From the NCBI RefSeq assembly GCF_000002995.4, contig NW_025062479.1, positions 6,379,221 to 6,443,220 of the forward strand: a stretch of 64,000 bases of DNA. The letters run 5' to 3'. Shown here piece after piece: positions 38,771 to 52,368 of this stretch. The position numbers and the translations under genes are program-made. Under the pieces are notes generated by a model. It searched no databases. It had not been told where the DNA came from and saw only the letters and a list, made by a program, of their open reading frames with translations. Position 1 is the first letter of the stretch; the number at the start of each line of letters is the position of its first letter. This DNA comes from Brugia malayi (Eukaryota; Nematoda; Chromadorea; Rhabditida; Onchocercidae).

Positions 38771-39266
38771 CTACAGTATCATCTAATTTAAAACTAGGAC
38801 TTCGAACCTTCTGAAAAATTATTAAAAAGCTGACTATTAACAAAAAGAACACCACCTCCTATTAACCAATCAGTTTTCTTAAAAAATGACGTAATGTTGA
38901 ATCACGCCAATTTTAATGAAAATGCGAGAGCTAGTATAGCGAGAAGGAGAGAAGGGATATGATTTGAAAGATGCCAGAACTGCACTTTCGTTTTAAATCA
39001 GATATGTAAAAGATGAGATAATGATACAGCAGGGATGCAGATTAAATTACAGGACTAAATTGCATGCGAAACTTTAATGGATCAGTTAGATAACCAAATT
39101 TCCAGCAAGTCGATGTTGTCAGAAAATCACTAATCGTATTGATTTATGAAGGATAAGGCCGGAAATGGGGTCATCTTTACTTTTTAAATTGTATTTTCGC
39201 TCACACGGGCAAAGCGATGATGGAAAAATCAATCTAAAATAGTTAATTACATTCACTCTATTTCAG

Positions 39267-39342
39267 TACTTCAAAATTCGAATGTTTGACACGAAAGATG
39301 GCAGTGTTGAGTGCATTGATTTGAGCTTACTACCTGAAGCTC
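39267..39342 (+). CDS. Candidate isolated exon
   Basis: After a strong CTATTTCAG acceptor the frame reads YFKIRMFDTKDGSVECIDLS and continues to PEA before a run of A. The composition is protein-like (Asp, Lys, Gly, Glu, Cys) and unlike the AT-biased frames around it. The only nearby donor is GTCAAA at 39343, which is weak, and about 26 A follow directly. Ending there leaves one base, which fits the phase required by the exon-like segment at 45040 and would restore an Arg codon. No family is recognised. It may belong to the gene seen at 61-62 kb, to another gene, or be a dead exon. Confidence 0.35.
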
Positions 39343-42300
39343 GTCAAAAAAAAAAAAAAAAAAAAAAAAACACATTCTGGGATAAAGTGTGGCGGGGAAG
39401 GATGTATTTCATTGAGACAATCAAATTTGTTCTCTGTTTCTGTAACATACCATTTCTGCACCATTTTCCACTCCTTTCCTCCTTAGGGTATCACCACATT
39501 CGCGAATTATACGGTAGCTTTGGCGCTTGCTGCCCATTATTTATTTTACTCTAGAGAGAGAGAGAGAGCTTTGGAAGAAAATCCATCTTACTTTTTTGCG
39601 GGGTTATCTGCCTCTTCTCTTTCTAGCCTGTAGATCTCACTCTAGCGGTGCGTTTAGTAAGATTGCACCGATCATTCCGCTAACGCCCTCCTAAGCATGG
39701 TAAACAAATTTTTACTTTTTGGTGTATATTTTAGAGTTTAAATAAATACTGGCAAAAAACTGGAGGGAATATGAACTTACCAGTCAAAGTCTACTGGAAA
39801 AAAGATGAAGTGTGGTCCACTAATAATCGTTGCTAAGTATTGAAATAGGTGTATTGAAAAAACACCTATTTCAAGTGTTAATGATGTACAATGAGCAATT
39901 TTTACTGCATTTGAATCTATGAAAAAAAAAGGCCATTAAAATATTTCTGGAAATAGAATATTATTTCTTTCTTATTTCTGCAAAGCATCTCTTTACCACC
40001 TCTTACTACCATGCCGATAACATAATCTTGTAGCAACTCCCATGATTTTTATATTGTATATGTAAAAGACAACAATAGCTCGTTTCCCATCACTTTCCAA
40101 CGAACCTTTAAAACATCACAGCAAATGTCTAGCGCTAGATTAAAGTGAAACTTATTGTAAACAAGATATCGGTTGAATCAGTAGTGCAGATTCCTGAAAG
40201 ACGAGACATTTTAAATAAATGTTAAAGAATCCTTCTCATAATCAAGTCTTGGCTAGTACGTAGATAAAAAAAAGGTGCTTAGTTCCAAAAACTTTTCAAC
40301 TCACCATTTCAATGCTGAACTTTTCTTCAGAAAGCTGAAGTCAACTGCAACAAAACAGCAATTACAGTCTTGGTATGCCACTGCTCAGTTTTAAATTTTC
40401 TTGAAGAGTCTTTTAAACAATTTATTAGATTTAGGTTTGAAGCAGGTAGTTTATATGTTTTCAATCGATTCCATTTTAAAACTATGTGTTGATAATTACT
40501 GTTACAACTTACATAATTCTGAGACTTTAAACTTGATTAAATTTGTCAGATAAGTTGAAATTTCACAGCATTTATATATTTGATAAAACAATTTGAAGAG
40601 ATCCTCACTTGTTGCTATTTCAAATTGAACGAAGAAAAGGAAGAATTGTCGTTGTTATTAATCGATTATTCGTCCTTTTATTTTACATCCAAAGCAAAGC
40701 AAAATTTAGCGGTTTGTCTCCACTTTATTCCATCCAGTATGCTCACAAGAGATCAAATTATAAAAAAAGGAAAAAGAATTTCATAAATCACAAAACCTTT
40801 ATTTTCCATCCTGTTTCCAAGCGATGTATGAAGACAGCTTCATTTTAGCTACTGCCGGAAGAGTAAGCCATGAAAACGATGCAGGACTGTGTGGAATCAT
40901 GATAGCGTGCTAAGAGCAATCATTTAGTGACTGACAAGCTTTTTGCCTGTATCATTTTTCAAGATTGTCAAACACCTAACTAAAAAATGTTAGGAATGAT
41001 ACGTATGAAGATCAGCAAACCATGAATTACATATGAGACTTACACTCATCTCTAATCCTCCTTGTACATCCTCATTTCTTCATTCCTCCGTTTTTATCTT
41101 ACCATAGAATATTTTGATGGAAATGAAAAAACTGATAAAGCAACAGTCACAAGAATTTAATTTGATAGACGTCGTAAGCCAAGACTAATTTGAAAACCAG
41201 TGCGACCCTTAAAATGGTAACAAAGTAACAAAAATTGGGTTTTTTAAAAAAAAATGAAAAATTATATTATGAAAGCTTACCAAATTTCCAAAGAAATTAT
41301 GCATTCCTTTTTTGTATAGATTGATACTTTTACACATCCATCTTCATAAATAGTGAATTTTGAAAGAAATTATAGCAACATCATTTATAATGATATTGAC
41401 AGACAATTGCACTGCTATTATAAAAAAAATCTGCGATTCAGAGAGGTTCGGAGCTGAAAGAAAAATATTGGAATTATAAACTTTCAAAAGATAGTAATAG
41501 AAAATTTCCAATTCACGGTTCAAGTTCTAAAATGCCTATTAACAAGAAAAATTCGGAATTTGTTGTCAAAAGAACTTTTCTCTGTCATGCCTGCTTGTAG
41601 TTTTTTTTGCATCCTAATTCTGGCAGAAAAGGCATGAGAACTGAAGTGCGGCAAATGCTACATTAATGCTATTCTTAACTTGCTGTCAAGTATCTCAACT
41701 AATACCGTATTATCACTTATTTATCTTTTCCTTTCCACATGAGATATCAAAAAAAAAAGCATTATTTTCAGTGAGACCAAAATTTTTTGTTTACTTTGTT
41801 AACAAATATGTTTCTATCAATCATAGTTTGCATCATTCATTTACTCCGTTTCGTCCATTTCTACCCACTCATTCTTCACTGAGATAAAACCGGGTGATGA
41901 AAATCTTTTTTTCCTTCAATTTATAAATTAAAAAAGGGAATTTAAAATAAGTATTAATATGATCTACATAAATTTAGTAGCTTTGGAAAAAGAAAATTTA
42001 TTCATGACGATTTGAAGTTTTAAATTGAACTGGAATTTTTTTTCTTTAAATAATAGCATTTAATCTATTGATATCTTGCATGACTTATAGTGTTGTAATT
42101 TACTTTTATGTAGTATTTTGCATCACGTTGATTATAACAAGATAAATTTTAGTTTGTTTGAGCTAAGTTAAACAACTAATGAGATCGATTTCAGGCATTC
42201 ACATCAGTTTCTAATTAACTTTACTGTTTTTTTTTTTTTTTTTGATTGAATGGACCGCAACAAAATTTTCTTGTCTAATAGCCTCGATTTGTTTTAAAGT

Positions 42301-45039
42301 GTCTAGCTTATTTCAAAGTGATTGTCCTGTTCTCTAATTCTCCTGGATCTGCAGCACTGCCTTTTAGCATATCAAATCTATTCATTTTATGCCCAACTTG
42401 GATTTCCATCTAGTAAAGGAAGTAAACAAATGATATATCATGATTGAGTTTTGAATTATGTCAGTTGTGTCGATTATGCTTCATACATTTATTTCGACGA
42501 AGAATTTGAACATCAATTACGGATTTCAAAGAAAATAGTGACTGACGCCACTTATGTAAAAAGAAATTAGTTAATAGCCGAAATTAAATTAGTGACTTTA
42601 AAAAAAAAAAAAAAAAAAACTTAGAACATGTATTTATACACCACTTAGATGCTTATCTATAAAAATAAATCCAGCTTTTCTATACCTACTTAATTTTGCA
42701 ATGAACATTGTTATTCAGATTCCAAGATCACATTTCCAGTATTTGATTCTCAGAAATTGCGTGTTATTCTAATTTAATTATACTTCGCATCAAATTTAAT
42801 AGCTTAAAATTTTAGAAGAATCAAATCTTTAAGCTAATTTCGTGTTCTTTGGTAGTGCTGATAAATCATAATGGCTGATTAAGATTATCGTTTTGTTGTT
42901 GATATATTTCCAACAATGAAATTACTCCCGATTACATGTTTATTCCTAAACACATTGAGAAAATCTTAGATATAGCTGCTAGGATCCGAATGTCTATGGT
43001 TTAAGTTGTCCAGAAAAAGTATTCGTATCACTTTGACTGAAACAAGATTAGCAGTCCAAATGATCTAATTACTATTCACACCCTCATTTTTCTTTCCATC
43101 ATTTTAGGGTGAACTTTTCACAGTAACGTCATTGGATTTTGCTAATTTAATCGCAATTGCTTCAATATATTTATCTTTTATTACTTTAATATGTTAATTA
43201 TTCCTAATTTCCTACTTGATCTTACAAAACAAAAAATTTTGCAAACAATGTAGAAAAGAAAGCATTCACATTGTTATGGGAAGAATTAAAGATCTGTGCT
43301 ACAGCAAATTGCTTGGAAAATGTGAATGGGTCATTTTTTATCAATGAAATTATTTTTGCTGTATGGTTTCATTTGTATTATTCACATGTCCTTTCAGCTT
43401 TTATTTTTTCTAGGAGAGAACAAATGTTATACATCAAAAACTTCTGATCATGTTGAATTCACTATGGACCTATATACAACGCAAAAAAAAAACATTTTTT
43501 CCTATGTTAAAAACATATGTTGTTTTGTTTCAGAACAAATACACCTTATTTATTGCAACACATGGTACTGTTCAGAATTCATTATTTTGTTCATTGTAAA
43601 ATATTCGTTCTTTTTCAGACGCCGTACTTTGTCTCCAATACGAAATTTTGTAATCGTTTCTTCAAATGTCGCCTGTCAAATGTTTGCTGTTTTCACTGAC
43701 AAAAAGTTAAATTGCTAGATTTCTAGTTCCCCAAAAAAAGTTTTTTTTTTTCACTGTTAATACAATTAACAGATAAAAAGAAATTCGACAAATCAGCCTT
43801 CGTTTTCGGTTCCCAGCTGCAAAGTATTGTTTTTCATATCAAATGGTTCCCTGAAAAATGTTTTTTTTCTTTATTCACAACATTTCAATATTACTAATTC
43901 AGTGTGTGATCATAACTATTCATCATTATTAATCTGTTATGATATTCTCATTGCCCAGTAGTTCAAACACAATTCTTAACATGAGCATTTCCTAAGGCTT
44001 CAAAATTCTGCAGTACATAAACATTGAAAATTAAGTATAGCAAACTATTTAATAAACTCCTAACTGTCGTAACTTCAGCATAAACTTGAATTGTTATCAG
44101 AACGAATGTAAAAATCTTAAACATAAAGTTATATATGTCATGCCTAAAAATACTCGGCAAGATATTCAGAAATTCTCTTTATCTCTGTTTAGCAGTTACA
44201 TCTCCTTCATTTCTTTATACCACTAACTTTTAATTCATCTTCAGTTGTTAATCTCTTCACTAGGTGAAATTTATAGAAGTATGGTAATGTTTGCAATTCA
44301 TTGTAAAACACTTTAAATATCGCTGACAGTGGTAATTCGACCTGACTACCTCTTGTCAGCCACCATTGAGTGAATTCTTAATTATATTTAATTCATCGTA
44401 CTACACTACTTTTCCTGGTGATTTACTACTCTATACCAGTAACACTGATTTAGGAAATATCGTCATTTTCATCTGCCAATTCATCGAGCGACTTTTAAAT
44501 GGCAAGTTGTTGTTTCTTTTTGATTAAGGGGAGAATATTATTAATTCAAGTATTTTAAATGCATTGAAGTTTTAATATCCTTTGTTGAACAGATTTTTAA
44601 AACTTTTTTTTTTGGAATTTACACAACGCTGGTCAGAAATTGATAAATCAATGTTGTTAATAATTAATAATGTTTATATGTTCATGAAATATAATTGGTA
44701 TCTGGGCAATCTAAGAATCTCTGTCTGTCTTATGAGTAGCCATAAGTGGCCATATGAAGAATAAACATCTAGGAAAAAGTCGTAAAACTAATGCAATAGG
44801 TGAATTTAAGAAGAACTCAAAAGATAAAGAGGTAAATGAAACTGAAAAAATGTACAAGTGGAAGATGGAAATAAAGAAGAGAAGAGATAGTGCTATAACT
44901 GTAATTAAAAGAACCTTCACGTACCATTTCCGCCTCCCTAAAGATGCTTGTCTATTCAGCAAATGAAACTATTTCATGAGCATTGTTTTTCTCTTTAAGC
45001 TCCACTTCACTATCATTTACTACTTTGTAATTCTTCCAG
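39343..45039. other. Mostly non-coding stretch
   Basis: An (AG)8-like run lies at 39554-39569, and poly-A/T runs occur near 42225-42243 and 42600-42620. A plus-strand segment after CTTTTTCAG at 43617 reads TPYFVSNTKFCNRFFKCRLS in one frame, but its donor (GTTTGC) is poor. I do not call it a gene. The frame at 44754-44966 is Lys-rich, with no known relatives that I can name. Confidence 0.45.
39840..39874. other. Perfect 13-bp stem-loop
   Basis: TTGAAATAGGTGT (39840-39852) and ACACCTATTTCAA (39862-39874) are perfect inverted repeats around a 9-base A-rich loop. The stem is too short for a microRNA precursor. It is on the plus strand in an otherwise featureless stretch. Confidence 0.7.
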
Positions 45040-45185
45040 GCATTTCATCATATTCCAATAATTCATTGTATCAAACACAGTACCCTAATTTTGTTGATTT
45101 CAATTTTTCATTTCGAAGATCAACGCCGAGATTTGCAAATTCATCTGCTGGTCATATCACCAGAAAAGCTAAATGGTGCATACAG
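45040..45185 (+). CDS. Candidate isolated exon
   Basis: A strong TTCTTCCAG acceptor and an ATACAG/GTGTAA donor bound an open frame of 146 bases. It reads ISSYSNNSLYQTQYPNFVDF and later RRSTPRFANSSAGHITRKAK. It needs one base from the preceding exon and ends in phase 0. Ser, Asn, Arg and Gln content differs from the surrounding AT-biased frames. No domain is recognised. It could be part of a long plus-strand gene that includes the exons at 61-62 kb. Confidence 0.4.
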
Positions 45186-48100
45186 GTGTAATTATTCCTC
45201 TCAAATTTTCTACTTGATATTGCGATTACAAACCATAAAGGATTCACTGATTAATTCAACCCATATAAAAGAAAAGCGATAACCTTCGTGAAGCACCAAA
45301 AAATCATTTTTAGGCAACAATCAAATGCTAGGAAAAAACTGCTTAGCATCTTTACTGCACAAGCCTTAGCGTAAAAACACTGTTCTTCATTGCAACATTA
45401 TATACAAAATCGCCTAGATTCCAAGCGAACATCAGTATTATCAGGAGCAAATGTATTCCAAAAATATTCTCGGTTTATCTATTTTAAATAAACTCTTAAC
45501 TCGTCATTTCCTGAGCAAATTAACCTCATTTTTTTAGCTAGAATATAAACACTCAAATTAAATACAGTGTACTGCTCATTTTTGATGATTCTTGTCATAT
45601 GTTATCATTCATCCTGTCTGAATCCGATTTTGTAGAATTAAATGAAAAAATAATATGATGACCTCAAATAATATGATATGACAAGTTCTGACTTTGAATT
45701 ATTTTCCTCACCTAAGGCGCTATTTGTAACAATATGCGAATATTTATCTGTTTACTTTTCTCCCATTCAATTCGATCCTTATGATATTCATGGTCATTCT
45801 CATGATACTGCAGCAACTCTTTCAGCCAACCGAGTAACTACAGTACATTGGATAATACTATTTCACGCCCCGCCGGTATAAGATCATTAAAAGTTTTATC
45901 GGTGAATTAATCAAAAAGAAAATGTATCAAAGCTCTAACTGTTGCAGTACTTTTGAACGAGTTGCAGTAATGATTTTACTGCAAAAAAAGAAATTAGTGA
46001 TTAATGAGTTAGAAAAATTTGTTTAACCGCTAGTTGCAAAAAATTCATAATGGAATTATTTTTTTCTGTTATTGTTTATAGGAATACGTGTCACTACGGA
46101 AGAACTATCTGTCCATGAGCACCACAAAAGTTGTCATTTTCAAAAGTTATAACAGCAGTCATTTTGCACCCAGAATTCCTGCTGTGGTTAGTTGTTCCTC
46201 ATTTCAACACCAAAAAAGTGATTACAGCATTTTATTCACAATAATTTATGCATAATTATCATTTGTAATTTACGTGAGATGGTTTCACACATTTCTTAGT
46301 CTTTTGGTAAATGGATAATTATAATGAATATGATCTAAAATAGTCCTACAAAAGCTTCCATTGGACAAAAATAGTTGACGTTCCTATTAAATATTGTCAT
46401 GTGAAATATAAAGACTTACTAAAGGAATATTAATATTCAATATTCGTTTCAAAAATTATAACAAATCACTGCTATTTATTTTTAAAGCCTTATGTTTTGT
46501 CTTTATTCAGCAATGCTAGTTTGCATGAACTGAAAACACTTACTGCTTCATAATAAGATTTTCTACAGTGTCCAATTTCAAAAGTGTTCTAAACAGGTTT
46601 CTTATTTACCTCATAACTAGGATTTAGGAGTAATTTATTACTTTTGTTTTTTGTCTGGGCATTGTGTTGATTATAATTATATGCCATTTGAATTTACAGA
46701 AACATATGGTTCGTGGAGAACTTTAGGAAATCATCAGAAATCATATAAATACAATTTCAGAGTAAATAATAAATGATTTAGCGTTGATACATAGAAAAGA
46801 TTAGCTTCTAAATGATTGAGGTAGTCATGGAAATGAAGACGAGACCCCAAATTATTTTACTGTAACTTGCTTTCCATAAGCTCATCTTGTATAACAGTGT
46901 TGTAAGTGAGTGTAAAGTAGTCAATTTGATGTATTCGAAAGGAGGATATCATTTTGGAGCAGAAAAAACTCAGAAGCGCCTTTGCGAAAACTATGCTCAC
47001 TGGTAAATGTAGCGCACCGTCATTGATCTCATGACCCGAATTCAGCTAGCGATAAAAAATTAAACATGTCATCGGGAAACCAGTTCATTCAACCTCACTG
47101 CAACAATTGCTCATCCAAAAAAACTCAAAATACCTGTTTTTGCCCATCTGCCTCTTCAATCGCTTAAAATTTCTCTTTTTTTTCACACCAGTACCATTTC
47201 CTAAATTCTATTTCCCCTTCAGTTACTCTATTTTTAACTGCATCTCGCCATGAAAATGATATAACAGTGCTGCCTGCCACATTCTCGATAAAAACACAAA
47301 TCTCTGTTAGTGCACAAAAAGCCATACAGGATTCCAAAACACGTTTCATGAAACATCTGTAGTAAGACAACAATCATTGTGAAGATACAAGGCAAACAAA
47401 AAGCATATGACGACTTGATCACTCACACATCAGTGAAGTATTCTTATTTCATTGAAAGCATATAAAGGCTTATTGTTTAGAGAGCGCATATCCAGGATGT
47501 TTGAGATGAACACCAAATGCAAATGTCCAAGAAAATCGAGATTCAACAAGAATTTACTTACCGAATCAAACAATGAATTCCCTTATGTCCAGAATCCGCT
47601 CCAGATTGTGCTAATTATTAAGCAAAAGATTTCTGCATTTTGTGGAAGGAGTTTTGAAAAGCATTTTTGACAACGGGAAAAGTGAAAGTATATAAGAACT
47701 GACTACATTCAAATTGAACAGAAATTTTTGTTATAATTTCTCCGTGAGGTCATCTGTTGCCAGATGTTTTCTCTGTATCTTTTTTCTTTTTCATTGCATG
47801 TGCTGATTGTCTTTATGCATGTATTTCTATTTATCACTTTTTTTTCTCCTGAAAGGCGAGATGTTTTGTTGTGTCGTATGATTTTTTAATTCTTTCATAG
47901 AAATTGTATTATCGACTACTACTTTAAAGACTTCGAATTTAAGTAAATCATTGCAACGTACAGATCAGAGGTTAAACGAAATTTGCGGCTTATTTCTAGA
48001 GAAATATTTCAGAGAGAAATTTGGCAGAAACTAGTTCCACTTTTCTCAAAATGTATTTAAAAATTCCTTTAATAATAACACAGAATAATATCCAAATGTT

Positions 48101-49440
48101 TTTAAAGCGACCATTATTGTTCAAACATTCGCACAGGTTTAAGGGACTTTCTCGTGAATGAACAGATTCCATCAGCTTAGCAAAATATGCCTTTCAATAC
48201 TGACAAATGCATATCCTGCGGTCATTATGCTTCTCCTAAACAATACACTAATGATACGAAAATGCAACGAAGCGTTGCGACCCACTTTCAAGAAAATGAT
48301 TCTTTTTTTCGAAATCAGAGATCATTAGAGCACCGCTCCCTCTTAAATAACATTCATTAATATATGGCATCTTGTTTTCTTCAGTTTATCGTTATGCATG
48401 TTAAATTACATAATTGCTTGGCTAAAAATGAAAATGGAATTACAGTTTATCGTAAATAATTACAAAGAAGGTGTGAAAAGGTTCTGGGTTGTGTTGGAAA
48501 TTTTTGCTAGAATGCCCTACATGTTTTGGAGTTGTTTTTCTGTGAAGTAGCTGGTTGCTTAATTATTAGGAGGAAATGTCTTGCAGTTTTGTTAACTGAT
48601 TTAGGTAATATGCTTTGTTCCTTATGAGGTTCACAAAGCCTTGGATAAATGCAGGAAATTATTTGTGGTGCCCTCTATGTCATATTGGAAGTCGTAATGC
48701 ATGACTGATTTTTGCGTATTTCCTGACAGTTCGGTGAATAAATTACATAATAAATACTGAAAGTACTGCTGCTATTGCTGCACAAATTGGAGATACTGCA
48801 CTGAAACTTCTTATCTGCGAGCTTTTTTCTGTTGTTTACAATTATTAACACTAGCTATGCTTTAGGTATATTCAGGCGGATATTGTTCAATTTAGGTGCT
48901 TGAGTAACAGCAGAGGACACTGAGTTGTTTTTTGGTACTGTTTTCTCAACGATAATTATTCATAGATTAGGCTTAAACCTTATTTATTGTTTCGGAAAAC
49001 TTCCTGGAAATTACAGATTACACAAGTTTCAAGTTTCTTCTTAAATGAAACGTTCGGATGCCAACGTTTGATTAAGAAGTACTTTAGCTTCTGACTAATT
49101 CAATTACAGTTGACACACAGACCAGATATTGAGAGTTGTTCAGTTTATTTTAAATAGTCCTTAATAAACACCTCTTTTGTCAATATCAGACGGAAGCATT
49201 TAAATTAGAAAAAGTAAAAAGAAAGAGGAAAGAGAATAATTACAGAAAGCCATAAGGATTGGCTATGCGGAAACTTACTTTTTTTAAAAACCTTAAATAC
49301 AACAAATTGCCGTGACAAGTAATGCTGATAGCACCAGTCTCCATTTTTGGGTCTTGATTGGTTTTGATTCATAAGTGATTTTATGCAGAACTGCATGGAT
49401 AAATGAGCTATTGCGGGGATTATAATATAATTAATATAAT
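45186..49440. other. Mostly non-coding stretch
   Basis: I see no gene that I can defend. At 46081-46185 a plus-strand frame follows TTGTTTATAG and stays open to a GTTAGT donor (EYVSLRKNYLSMSTTKVV and onward), so it could be a further exon, but the evidence is weak. The rest is AT-rich with scattered homopolymer runs. Confidence 0.4.
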
Positions 49441-49452
49441 GATATGGATTAG

Positions 49453-49493
49453 GTGCATGTGTATATGTGCGTGCGCATGTGCATGTGTATATG
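49453..49493. repeat. 41-bp alternating purine-pyrimidine tract
   Basis: The tract alternates purine and pyrimidine without a break, mixing GT, GC and AT steps, and includes GTGCGTGCGC. Such tracts can adopt left-handed Z-DNA under torsion. It opens a GC-richer patch that runs to about 49900. Confidence 0.8.
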
Positions 49494-50980
49494 TTGTGTA
49501 TGTGGAAGAAAGAAGAAAGTGAGTGGAGTGAACCGGTAGTGCTGCATGCTGCGGGTAAGAAACAAATGAATAATTTAGGAATGGCTTTTGAAGAATTAGT
49601 GAAGAATATAGGAGAAAGTAGGTGAAGAGAGTGGTGGATTATGAGCCACTCAACGTGCAGGTGTGAGTGCAGAGTAGAGGTACAGAAGCATATCCGGAGC
49701 TGACTTGGACGAAAAGGGCCGCGGGGCAGGATGTACCGGGATGGATGTCCATGCAGACCGGATCCTAGATAGTGTATGCGGCAGTGTGAGTGTCTGTTCT
49801 GTTAATCAATTGCTCTCCTCCTCCCCACTCATCTATTTCTTGACGGGAGGTGTGATGAGATGACATCTTCCCTGGGTATCGGTCTTCCCGGATCCACTCA
49901 TTATATCAGTTCAAAGTGCAACCAGATGACCATGGACTAGAAATCTTCATTTTCTCTTCTCTCTCATGCAATAATAAAAACTGGAAAGGCGATAGATAAC
50001 ACTACATTTGCCTTTACTCCACATTTCGCTTTTTTCAATGACAGTGGACCGATAAATCAAGGAACGAGCTTTGAAGAAGGGAAGTGGAACCAGCGATATC
50101 ACCACTACTACTCACCACATAGGCACTACTAGCCTATACCACTGTCACATCAATCCCTACTCTGATTACGATTTGTGATTTGCAGGAAATCCAATTCTCC
50201 ACTAAACTTATGCATATATCCTTCAACAGTTTCAATTAACTATATTCATCCATCCATCGAATAAATGCATTCCCACACTAACATTTCTCCGATTTATCTT
50301 TTCAACTCCCTATACACTTGATTTTTGAAAATATAGTGTCCACCATGTACATGACAATGTTTTGCAATACAAATGGTCACCACTAATTTTATAAAATATA
50401 GTTAATTTAAACTTCCATAGCATTCCATTCTTAGAAATTGTGACCCATATTCCATTTGCATAAAATCGTTGTTTAAATAGTACAGCGCAATATATCATTG
50501 GTCTCTTGGCCATACTTGAGGTTCCGAAAATCGTGTGAAGGCTAGAATTTTGCAGGTAGACAATGATATAGTCATTCACTGATGACCAGTTTACAAAACA
50601 AAAGAAGCCGGAAAAAGTAATATGCATGCTTGAATAAATCTGAAATTCAGAGGTGCGTATCCACAAACATCAGATTAGGGACAACGGGTAGCGCAGGACA
50701 ACCAGAAGCCGGCAAAAAAGATATAACAAAATTTGGAATCAAGAAATATCTATGGAGGGAATAAAGGGGGAAGGGTAGATATTGGGCGACGTAAACCTCT
50801 ATGAAATTTGTAATGACTGAAGGGGGGATGAAAGAAAGAGAGAGAGACGAAAGATTTCTGAATGAAAATAGTTGTTTCTGTTTCTGGTTTTCAAAAAGTA
50901 GAAAATGGAGGCGGAGCATTAACGAACGCCCTTAGACCAGTCCGGTTTAGCACCGTCATTCCAGTGTACCTCCGGTGACC
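49494..50980. other. GC-richer island and flank, no gene called
   Basis: The part from about 49640 to 49900 is distinctly less AT-rich than its surroundings and holds several CpG-containing words (GGGCCGCGGGGCAGG, CGGGATGG). A minus-strand frame of 118 codons at 50310-50666 is the longest here but has no recognised domain. The stretch could be a promoter or untranslated leader of the plus-strand gene further right. Confidence 0.35.
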
Positions 50981-51111
50981 AGTGACCATCCGAGGCACCA
51001 TCACGGTCAAGTTCGCCTTCCTTGCCCTGCCTCCTGCTGCCACCCAGCAGACACATCATTACTCCTACTGTTCCTCCACATACAATTACCTCCACGAGTT
51101 AGCAGCAGTAT

Positions 51112-51207
51112 CAATAATAATAATAATAATAACAACAACAACAACAACAGCTACTACTACTACTACTACTACTGCTACTGCTATTATTACTACTACTGTT
51201 ACTGCAC
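51112..51207. repeat. Compound trinucleotide microsatellite (AAT)n(AAC)n(CTA)n
   Basis: Three trinucleotide blocks adjoin: AAT repeats, then AAC repeats, then CTA repeats with interruptions (GCTACTGCTATT). Because the period is three, every frame stays open on both strands. The overlapping open frames here (for example 50982-51323 plus and 51086-51344 minus) are therefore expected without coding. The DNA just upstream (50930-51090) is GC-richer. Confidence 0.9.
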
Positions 51208-52368
51208 ATAACAGCAAAAACAACAGCGACAGAAACCAACAAATAAACAACAGCAATTCCGAATACCGAATACCAATCCTGAACCAATATACAGCCATTT
51301 CTTTTACAGATTGGGAAGCGTAACACCTGTTTGGAAACATTCATAACATGCTGGTAAACTTATCTCTATTTTTGTTACAAACTTGTTGACTTTCGAGAAA
51401 CTAACGATCGTTAGCTAATTTCACAGATTTTAATGCTCCTATGATATATTTTAACCCACTCAAACGATCTGATCCGAATGACAATTTTATCACTATTTAC
51501 CGATTTATTTTAACGGCAATAGATGTCACGGTTGTACTTTTTGACTGCCTCAATAGTTTCTGTTGTAGTCGTTTTAATTTTATTTGAAATAATTCGCTTT
51601 ATTGTCCGGCTCAAAAAACATCTTTTCCTTGATCAAGACTCAAAAGCTAGCTTTGAAATACTAAATGCTTTAACATAAACAGATCACTGTCAGAATTTTA
51701 TAAGGTGTTTCCGAATTATCAAACTACCATTCAAAATTTCCTAAATAAATATTCCACTAGTGTCCACAACATCAGTAACTGTTCTCATTATATTCAACAT
51801 GATTTTCTAATCTCTTTTCTAACATTTTTGTGTTTTAACTGAAATAAAAAATGTGTTTATTATCTCATGCTCTTCAATGATTCAAACTTAATCTCAAAAT
51901 TTGTTTTCAGAAAATTAAAAAAGATTTTCAGTCCAAAATGTATGTTTTATAACAAATATTTTCTGCAGTACTAAATCAAACATTTCGAAATTGGTGAGGT
52001 CAGGATAGATATAAAATATATTAATTAATGTAAGAGCAGGTTTTGCAATGTATTTCATAAGCAGGGTTTTACAATTCCTTCATTTAATCTGTTTCTCTAC
52101 AAAATGGATCAAACCGAGGTCCGGCAAATTTATTTAACAAAATTTTATTTATTGCTTATAGTTGGAGCATCTCTTTTTTAATATTAAATATTTCAGCAGT
52201 TATGAATAACTTTCTGCACCACTCAAAATTAGGATCAGAACGTATGGGATGAAAATCTGTTCCAGAGCTATGTTTCCTGCCTTTTTCCTCTTCTACCTCC
52301 TCCACTTTCTTCTCCCACAATTTTGCATTTACCCTTTATCTTACATAAATTATCGCTCATCTCCACAG

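Noticed and set aside
50310..50666. 118-codon minus-strand frame
   Set aside because: It has no domain, splice context or composition that supports coding. It is long for chance but was left uncalled.
51086..51344. Poly-Val/Ile/Ser/Cys frames on the minus strand
   Set aside because: They are products of a trinucleotide microsatellite, which keeps every frame open.
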